Assembly (NCBI GenBank): GCA_030141605.1
Contig: JAQGDQ010001327.1
Span: 1 to 47,130, forward strand
DNA length: 47,130 bases
Source: Tubiluchus corallicola
Lineage: Eukaryota > Priapulida > Priapulimorpha > Priapulimorphida > Tubiluchidae
Direction of reading: 5' to 3'
Shown: positions 22,043 through 47,130 of the stretch, in pieces
How positions within the stretch are numbered: position 1 is the stretch's first letter
Layout of the letters: each line of letters opens with the position of its first letter
Translations under genes and position numbers: made by a program
Notes under the pieces: model-generated
Seen by the model: only the letters and a program-made list of their open reading frames with translations
Databases searched by the model: none
What the model was told of the DNA's origin: nothing

Positions 22043-23459
22043 ACTCTCTATGATAAAACTCCCTCAGTCTAGCGAGTCTTTTCATCTGACAGCAAACTCG
22101 CAAGTGTGAACTGCTTTGCAAGTTCCTGTCAACAAGAAATTGCAAACGACAGTTCTGGGAGTTGATTTCCTGCGAGTTACTATGTAATTTGTCATAGTTT
22201 CTTAATGCCGTCCACCAACTTACATGATTTTAATATATAACATATATATGTGTGTTGTTATATTACACTAATCATTTGACGTGCGTTTTTCGCTTAACGT
22301 CAAACGTTTCGTTTTAACGACGATTTTTTTGTTTTACTTTAAGCGCTACAATCGTGTTCACTACTTAACCCAGATTATGGTAGGACATGACAGCAGATAA
22401 TCAGACACTTCTACTCAGGCCACAATGATTCACTGCTTTTCCACGTTTAAATAACATTCCTCTTGATAAAATGCAAGAGTTTGGGTTGACAAAACTCTCA
22501 TGTTACGTGGTTAATTGCACTACGTTCACCTCATTTACATTTAACTGAGGGAAAACATAGCACAAAAGTAAAATAGGATGCAGCAGACACAATGCAATCC
22601 TACAAGGAAGCAGAGACTGAGAAAAAATCGAAACAATCGACAACAGATTCTTTTATTAAAAAACTAAAGAAAAAAGGGGGAGGAAGAGGAAAAATGGCGG
22701 AAGAAGGAGAGGAGGCCTTGTTTCAAATTTAAATTTTAGTTTTAATTATTCAATACGCAGAAGCATTTTAATTAAACAAATACTGTGTGAACCTTATAAA
22801 GTATTTAACGGAAGACAGGATAATTTTTTATATTCTACTCCATTTTCAAGTCCTAAATAGTACTTTTAACACTGATAATACTGCAAAGTGTTTTTCATAA
22901 TTAAACAATAGATTAAAATCTTAAATAATGGTGGACGAGTGCAACTGTTGATGACATCACAAACGAACATTATTTTCAACAGCAAAAATATTCCACGAGC
23001 GTGTTGCACTTGTTTGCGAAAGCGAAAGTTGAAGTACAGTGCTAGTGTAAGCTGTTGTACTAAAACTAGGCAAGTTTTAAGATAAAAATTCAAATTTTAA
23101 ATTTCCTGCTGCACTCAGGCATGAGCTATCGAACGTGCGCAGTTCGTCACAAAGTAACACATCTGAACTGAGAAGTACAGCACCTATTTTTTTGTGCAAT
23201 GCATTTCCGAAATGCAGGCGCTAGTACCTGTTTAACCAGCGAATGGCGAGTGGCATGAACGTGAATTTGCATTATGTGGTAATAATTATTTCACCTAAGT
23301 CTCACTTTGAAAAAGTAGTATGTTTCCTTTCAATATTTTAAACAGTGGATTGTTTTAACCTGCTGTTTAAGATTGGGACGGGTTTTGCTTTAAATTTATG
23401 AGTCAAACGTTACTGATTTTTCTCTTGCAACATAACTGAACCCTTTTACATAGCCACCC
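22043..23459. other. Non-coding, no feature recognised
   Basis: AT-rich sequence with a purine-rich patch near 22660-22715. No open frame resembling a known family on either strand. The missing 5' exons of the adhesion gene could lie here, but I could not identify one. Confidence 0.4.
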
Positions 23460-23924
23460 TTAACCCTTTCATACCCGTTGTATCCCGTGGGATACGAGAA
23501 TATTTTCTGCCTTTAAAATTAATAAAATTTTAAAACTGACAGTTATTTGATCTGTTAATAGTTATTTTGATTTAAGCCAATAACAATAGACTAAAAATGG
23601 TGATAAAATGGCAAACTAGAAAATCTACATAGCATAAAAACTGCGCAAGGTACAGTACTTTAGAGATGACTTTGTACAGATCAGCATAGCATGCATACTA
23701 AATGTCTTAAATACTTTAAAAAATGATCAGCAGTTGCAAAATGAAGCACATTTTATGCTTCCATTGTATCCCAATGTATCCCGCGGGATACAGGCTATAT
23801 TTAGCACACGGGCACAGGTAGAAAAAATAATTAATATGTGTAAACAAGATGGACATACTGAACAAAAGTACTAAATCAAAAAAAAATTCTGATTAAAAAA
23901 ATAGTTTGGGACTGAAAGGGTTAA
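23460..23924 (-). mobile_element. piggyBac-type MITE flanked by TTAA (copy 2, inverted)
   Basis: TTAA at 23460-23463 and 23921-23924. The interior is the reverse complement of the 13114-13580 element with scattered substitutions, including the CCCTTTCATACCCG end and the GTATCCCGTGGGATAC palindrome. No coding sequence. Confidence 0.7.
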
Positions 23925-24070
23925 GTGATTTTTCCCTGCCGCAGGTACCTTAGCCAAGCACTATTGACTTTGTTGCTGGAATGTAACTAAATGCTTTTAC
24001 TTTATTTCTTATTGAAAGCAATGTTTCGTTTAGCGACGTTTTGCTAAGCAACGCGTGTTGCTGGTATGCA

Positions 24071-25500
24071 TTACTATTATTATTTATTTTATTTCAGACA
24101 TTTACAGTCCTTAGAACAATAAAAATAAGGCACAAGTAAAAAACACAGAGTTAGTTTACAGAAACGTAGTAAGCTTATATATACGAAAGGGTTAGTTAGA
24201 GTGGGTAAATAAAATTCATTGCCAAGACTTAGAAATGTTCCATCAGTATTGTACAGCAAATTATTCCGACTCAAAAACAGCCAACTTCTGACACTAAATG
24301 CAGCTTTCCTACGTATGCATGAAAAACTTGGTATATTGTAGCTAACATACATGGCTAACACTACAGTGACTAGGAAGATTAAAGAGTCCTCTAGTGGCAT
24401 TATTTTAGGTAATATGTACTCTTTTAATATTTCCTTTACGATGATTAAACCAGAGACTATTACCTTCGATGATCAGGGCGAAGCTAATAGCTTTTTGCCC
24501 ATGATTGCAATACTTTGTACACATAACGTTGTGGATCTAGTTAAACACTGTAACTGTTAATACTATGCCAATGTGGTGTATAATCAGGCAGGAGTCTTTT
24601 CTTCTCCGCGGTTGTGATACATTTCAGGGTGGTTTTTGCAATACTGATCCAGTCGAGACTTAAAGTGTGAAACATCAGTGGTACACCTTACCTTAGTATT
24701 TAATGAATTCCAATCATTGACAGTTCTGAACATGAACTTATTCCTGTTTCTGCATCTGTTAATAACTTTATATCCATCACCTCGTAGATTATTAGCAAAA
24801 TAACGAACAGGCTGTAGTTTAGTCAGATTGTTCTTGATACAAAACCTCAGGATCAAGTCCTCTCTTCCTTCGAAATCTCAATGAGGGAAGTTTCAAATCC
24901 TCGTCCGTTTTGAATACGTCAGAAGTAAAATTAATTTGGTTGTATAGTGGGTAGTGAGTTGTATTGGTTGTGTGTAGCTGTTTATTGATGCTTGAGGAAT
25001 GGTAAAGCTATGAAGAGTTTGATTATAAAATGACACGTTTATTAAACATCAGGCACAATAAACATAATAGATAGCAATGCCAACAGCCCCTGATCTAATG
25101 GTCTGTACGCTCCGGCTGCTAGACTCAATCTGAGACTAATTTCTTGAGCTGGAGGCCCCGCACGCCTTATATATCGTGCGCGGTGCCCGACGCCTCAATT
25201 CCTGGATCACGTAATCACGTGACACCACTCCTTAACTGGCTTCATCATACCAGCATCTATCAACATAATTATTTACGATAATCTACTGCTCTTAGCATAA
25301 TTTAACAGGTTCTGAATACATCAGATGACTCATGGCAGGAACTAATTTTGTAGCTCTACGTTGAACAGATTCCACTTTTCTTACAGCATTCTGTCTAGAT
25401 GGATGCATTCCAGTTTTGCAATAAGATTGTGTAAAAAGAGCTACAAAAAGTCTCCTCTTCACATTAGCATGGTCAAGCGAACACTTACTGCACTTTAAAA
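24071..25500 (-). mobile_element. 5'-truncated LINE remnant (CR1/L2/Jockey-like), split by a nested insertion
   Basis: On the minus strand two segments encode the C-terminal tail typical of these LINE reverse transcriptases. About 25500-25314 contains VESVQRRATKLVPAMSHL; 24923-24584 contains LKLPSLRFRRKR, a 1-nt frameshift, then DLILRFCIKNN and FRTVNDWNSLNTKV...SHFKSRL before a stop at about 24584. The 3' end (TGTAAATGTCTGAAATAAAA followed by AAT units, about 24112-24068) is a characteristic LINE tail. The reverse transcriptase core is absent, so the element is dead. Confidence 0.75.
24924..25313 (-). mobile_element. 390-bp insertion in the LINE, probable solo LTR (minus strand)
   Basis: It interrupts the LINE reading frame and is flanked by GAATACGTCAGA (24912-24923) and GAATACATCAGA (25314-25325), a 12-bp near-identical pair. 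Read on the minus strand it has TATATAAG (about 25166-25173) followed about 125 bp later by AATAAA (25043-25038), the promoter and poly(A) order of an LTR. A 12-bp duplication is long for an LTR element, so a SINE-like or other origin is possible. No ORF. Confidence 0.45.
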
Positions 25501-25681
25501 TTCCCTTTTATTCTCCAATAAGCTCTCGTGGGTTGCCATAGCAACTTTTGTAAAATTTTCCGAAATCGTAACCGGCATGTAACCACTCAGCTATGAAACC
25601 TGCAGCGAATGTTCAACAGACTTGAGCTTTTTGTTCACTAGATCATTTAACCATCCATTCTCTGTTTTTGCATTTTTTCAG

Positions 25682-43027
<17,346 letters not shown>

Positions 43028-44289
43028 TTTGCCTGACACTCTGACGAGTTTTCATCATTGCCAGTATAAATCTTTGCTGCGTTTGTACAGCGTGTTTCCA
43101 TCCTGCCCTCTGATTGGCCAACGCGGTAAGGAAACAAAAACCGAATGTAAATTTTTTCTAATTTTACGAGAAAGAGCATAAATGTGACAATGTTGAGATT
43201 ACATTTTGTGTCATTCTTGTTTACAATGAGATTACTACTACATACCATGACGCATGTAAATTGACACAGGTTAGTAAGCGAATATATTGTTACACTGCAT
43301 ATTTCCTAAATTATCTGCATATGCCTCTGTTAGTGCTAGAAATGGTGTCGGTTCCGTCCATGTTGTGTTATTAATTAATGCATCGTAGTCTAGTTTTTTT
43401 AGTGTATAAGTCATCGTTTGACTGACAAGACCTCACGTCTGTAGTTTACATATCTGTAAAAATATAGTTAAATGTTGTTGCGCACTTTATTACCAAGTAC
43501 GTGGATTGTTCCGTGGTGGTAGCTCTATACGAAAAATTTTGTTTCTTTAGATTGTGCAAAAAATGGAACAACTGCCCACACAATTTAAATACGCTAACCC
43601 TAATATCTTTCACGTACTAATATCTCGTGTCTGGGGAATTGCAAACTTTGGGCAAAAAATCTTGACACACATTCATGCGTATATTGCAATATGTAACTAT
43701 CGATGGAATGTTCACAAGATTTGGATTGAATTAGTGCATAACATCGAGTGCTATGCTATGGAATGGTTGTTTATATTATCACTAGTATGCTGTGTAGGTT
43801 TATTGCTAATCTGTCGGGATTATAGATTATTTCTTAAAAAATTATATATGGTTTACGTACTACTGATTAGTGATAGTAAAGATCACTATTACTGACTTCT
43901 CATTGCACAACACTTTGGCTGTGGCTGTCTGGTATTGTTAAAATCGGACAAGTTAATTATATAGTAGTGCCATCGTAGTATTATGCTAAATATCTGTTAT
44001 TTTATCTCAAAACGAAAGTTTGCGACAACACGTCCAATAGCGAGGTTCAAATAACTAACTCAAACGTTGAAAATTTGGGTTAATGAGAAATCATACAAAC
44101 TACGTATAGCTTAAACTAAGTAACTGCGTTATATTTTTCGTGAGTAGAAAAAGTAGTTTTATTACAAGATGTGTTGCTGCTCACACTGATGGGTGAAGTA
44201 TCATCTAACAGTGTGAAAATGTTGTTTGAATTTCGAGGCACAAATTTGAATAGAAATGGCAATATCAGTTTTGCTATTAGTAGTATAAT
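43028..44289. other. 3' flank of the adhesion gene, no recognised gene
   Basis: The 3' UTR must begin here, but no clear AATAAA close to the stop is visible (nearest is a CATAAA near 43170). A 110-codon frame at 43563-43895 resembles nothing known. Confidence 0.5.
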
Positions 44290-44655
44290 CAGGGTCGGAT
44301 TATGACCTTTTTGGTACCTTGGGCTAATGAAATTATGGAGCCGCCATCACATGCAGCCACCCTCTAACACACCCGCCCCTTATTGAATATTTTTTATTCG
44401 TGATATATTTTAGCATGCCCTATTTATGGGTTGAAGTAAACTTATTGCAAATTCTTTAAATAAACTAGAATAGCTATCATTTGTTTGTCGGTAAAAATAT
44501 TCTTTCGCAAGTACCACTATTTTACCACTTACTGCAAAGTAAATTAGCATGTATTTTAACACAACCATAGTGGAAAAACAGATTTTTTATAACAAATGTT
44601 ATTAAACCCTGAAGGGCTCTAGGCTGCAGCCTATAATTATGATAATCCGGGCCTG
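44290..44655 (+). mobile_element. hAT-type MITE
   Basis: Ends CAGGGTCGGATTATGA and (complement) CAGGCCCGGATTATCA form inverted repeats; 366 bp, no coding. A clear 8-bp target duplication is not visible. Confidence 0.5.
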
Positions 44656-44663
44656 GATATGAC

Positions 44664-45086
44664 TAGGGTTGCCAGATTAGAAAATTAAAAATACTCGACA
44701 TTCTTAAAATCTTTCTCTCTGTTACTAAATATATATGTATTTATACATGCCTACACACCCAGATAAATATATTATATAAAAGTAGAGAGGCAAGTTACAA
44801 ACAGAAAGACAGTTACAAACAGGCAGCAAACACGTCAATTTTGTGAAAACATCCAGCAACACTAGTCTCCTTGTTACGTTCGGGTTATTTTCATCAAGAG
44901 AATCTAAGTAAAGAAAGCATAATTACTTGTAAAGTTACAACCAAGAACCATGAGAAGGCAATAAAAATATATCTTTAATGCGAAATTTGAAAATGAACTA
45001 AATACGGGGACGTTTATCGTATTTATCAGAACAAAGTTATCAAATATGGAACATGCCTGGTACATCAGGGGCATCTGGCAACCCTA
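44664..45086 (+). mobile_element. MITE with TAGGGTTGCCAGAT ends and 8-bp target duplication
   Basis: TAGGGTTGCCAGAT at 44664 and its complement ending at 45086. Flanks GATATGAC (44656-44663) and GGTATGAC (45087-45094) agree at 7 of 8 bases, as for hAT insertions. It abuts the previous MITE. No ORF. Confidence 0.65.
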
Positions 45087-45094
45087 GGTATGAC

Positions 45095-45653
45095 CCGTAC
45101 GTAACATGGTGAGATCATCTCGTTTACGGCAACGTGGGTTTTTTTTGTTTTACATTTAATAATCTCAGGTTTTTAACACCAGATGTTGATCTCATGAACA
45201 ATGGCTAACTGTTGTAGAAGGACAGATTATTGAGTTAGAAAACTGTGATTTTTATGTAGAATTTTCCCATACTTTATTATCATCGTACATCATTACTACT
45301 ACACTCAAGAAACTATTTTAGAAGTTATTAAAATTTATATTACAAACCATATATTTCTACTTTTAGGACAGATAGTGGTAATTTCATTACAATGCATATT
45401 AGTAATGTGTATCACACAGTCTGTGTAGTACAGTGACATTAAGCTACAACCGTCTTGTAAGGGTTAATGGCATCCGATCTAGTAGAAAAAACTACCCGCA
45501 CTATCTTTGGGATCACGGCACGGACTTCGGCTGGATACACTCAATTAATCGCCCGGGCCGCACTTTCATTAGGTTAACAAATCTCTTCACGGGCCGCAGA
45601 AATTCCCTCGGCGGACTGCAAGTGGCCCGCGGGCCGCAATTTGCACACCCCTG
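45095..45653. mobile_element. Non-coding, ending in one end of a hAT-type MITE
   Basis: The complement of 45653 inward reads CAGGGGTGTGCAAATTGCGG and continues with GCCCGCGGGCC, a terminal motif common to a hAT MITE family in many animals. The opposite end was not found, so only a fragment (roughly 45440-45653) is claimed. Confidence 0.45.
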
Positions 45654-46271
45654 CCTTAGGCTGTTCTCCTGTATGTTTTTAAAGATATTGAAGTTTTAAA
45701 ACAACAAGTCAAAAAAATGCCGGAAGTTTTTTCACTATTGCTGAAGTTTACAACAAGTGCTCTATGTACTTATCATTTTCAAGGCAAACTAGACAAAAGA
45801 CTTTCTTCCAACAGCTAATACAGTTTCTTACTTATTCAATGAGTATTTGATCCCAACACTCAACAACTTTTGCCTTGTTTCTCTTTATCAAATGGCTCTG
45901 TGCAGTCTTCCAACGCTTTCTCTTCAAGTTTTTTCCAGGCAACCTAGACCAGATGGTCAAGTCTTTATTGTTAACAAATCTTGATCAATGTTTAATTTCT
46001 TGTTGTGAAAACCATGATGTAAATTAATTTCATTTCTTTATTGTTTTGTTCCGTGTATTGGGTGTTTTATACGTCAACATGGCCGTTTTTCAATTGACGA
46101 TTAGCTGACATTGTTCCGGTATTTAAATTTTTCACATGCAAAAGTGTTTTGCTCATAACTTTAAAACTACTAAATGTATAAATTTGTAGCTTTCACAGCC
46201 AATAGTTAATGTATTGTAATATCACGCTTCTGATATTATTGTAGCCTGAACTTTGGCACATTTTTTTCTGT
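45654..46271. other. Non-coding, nothing recognised
   Basis: AT-rich sequence without a credible gene or repeat. Confidence 0.5.
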
Positions 46272-46279
46272 GCCATAAA

Positions 46280-46567
46280 CAGCGGCGGATTATGATTTTA
46301 TGGGCCTTAGGCTTGAGCTTGGAACGGGCCTTTTAAATGTTGCTACACTGCTGAGCTGACGTGTTTTTGTGGATCTCTCGTCATTTGTAAGTTTGTTTAA
46401 TTTTGTGAGTTTTTGCCCACCGATTGTGATAAAAATGATATCTTCTTGATCCTTGAGTTGTGGACTAGGACTATACAAACACGATTACAGCGATTATTTT
46501 GCCGGGCCCCTTTTGATCCCAGGCCTTAGGCTTCAGCCTATTCAGCCTATAGGGCTATCCGCTACAG
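46280..46567 (+). mobile_element. hAT-type MITE with 8-bp target duplication
   Basis: Left end CAGCGGCGGATTATG, right end (complement) CTGTAGCGGATAGCC; both are followed inward by AGGCC/AGGCT-rich sequence. Flanks GCCATAAA (46272-46279) and GCCATAAT (46568-46575) match at 7 of 8 bases. Confidence 0.6.
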
Positions 46568-46575
46568 GCCATAAT

Positions 46576-47130
46576 AGGATACATTATACTGCATGTGAAT
46601 TGAAGAAACCAAATATTAAGTCTTTTTTAGCTTAAACATCATGCATCAATATTTGAGTCCTTTCCTATTTATTGAATCTTAATACTAAGAATGAAATTCA
46701 AGTTGAACATTAAGAACATGTTCTTCAAGAAATTTATCAACGAATTTTGGGCAAATGCTAATCAATGAAAATATAAATACTTCAAACAATCTGCATGTAT
46801 GTACATAATTTCCATGTGTAGTTTATTGTCATGAAGCTGCCTTCTAGTCTCAAATACAATAACATTTCTTATGACATCATCAGTTTTCTTGTCATTTAAA
46901 TAAGTTTAAAATAGTATCCATAGCAACCAAAAATTAAATAATAGTAAAATTGAGCAAAAATAAGTTAAACGGAATGTACGTGAAGTGCTACTACTGTTCA
47001 TATTTTCAGATAATGAAACTTGTGTAATACTGTTAAGTGAGAAAATACACCCATGTAAACTTATACGCAGTATTGAAATAGAAGCCTACGATGATAATTA
47101 TAGATAAGCGAATACATTTACGTACAATGA
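46576..47130. other. Non-coding to window end
   Basis: AT-rich; nothing recognised on either strand. Confidence 0.5.

Noticed and set aside
24089-24400. 103-codon minus-strand frame
   Set aside because: Falls in the LINE 3' region next to its AAT tail and resembles no protein.
43563-43895. 110-codon frame with a hydrophobic stretch (AMEWLFILSLVCCVGLLLI)
   Set aside because: No family resemblance, AT-rich base composition like its surroundings, and no splice or promoter evidence. Could be real, but not supportable from sequence alone.

Overview
This looks like AT-rich nuclear DNA from an arthropod; the species cannot be read from the sequence. Three things point there: a tandem family of intronless ionotropic receptors (IRs, the protostome variant glutamate receptors), an intron-rich cholinesterase-like adhesion gene most like arthropod neurotactin, and a dense mix of Helitron, Gypsy, hAT, piggyBac-type and LINE insertions. 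There is no bacterial-style operon anywhere.

Layout. 1-7819: a head-to-tail array of six non-autonomous Helitron copies (the first cut by the window edge). Three of them carry an extra segment with a long GT-only simple repeat and a second, diverged 3' terminator. 7820-20815: an IR cluster on the minus strand with two intact 462-residue genes (15083-16471 and 18881-20269), one pseudogene whose channel core is replaced by a palindrome (9154-10290), and one receptor collapsed in frame to 103 residues (11316-11627). The paralogues share flanking sequence, so they arose by tandem segmental duplication. 20815-25500: a solo inverted Helitron, a long ATG microsatellite, a piggyBac-type MITE whose inverted sister lies at 13.1 kb, and a LINE remnant split by a solo-LTR-like insertion.

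25682-43027 (plus strand): seven exons with matching phases encode the C-terminal 439 residues of a catalytically dead esterase-fold adhesion protein. Its 5' exons were not found. The first visible intron (9.6 kb) holds a 44-bp satellite, a 52-bp minisatellite and a 7.3-kb Gypsy LTR retrotransposon with an unusual domain order (integrase before RNase H) and no reverse transcriptase. The 3.9-kb fifth visible intron holds an antisense hAT-type transposase gene. 43028-47130 is non-coding and contains several hAT-type MITEs.

The host genes are therefore the IR cluster (chemosensory channels) and the adhesion gene; nearly everything else is mobile or repetitive. The most unusual items are the Helitron array with alternative terminators, the palindrome-repaired IR pseudogene, the Gypsy element with integrase upstream of RNase H, and the hAT transposase with a triplicated dimerisation motif. 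All calls are from reading sequence and translations by eye; no database search was run.
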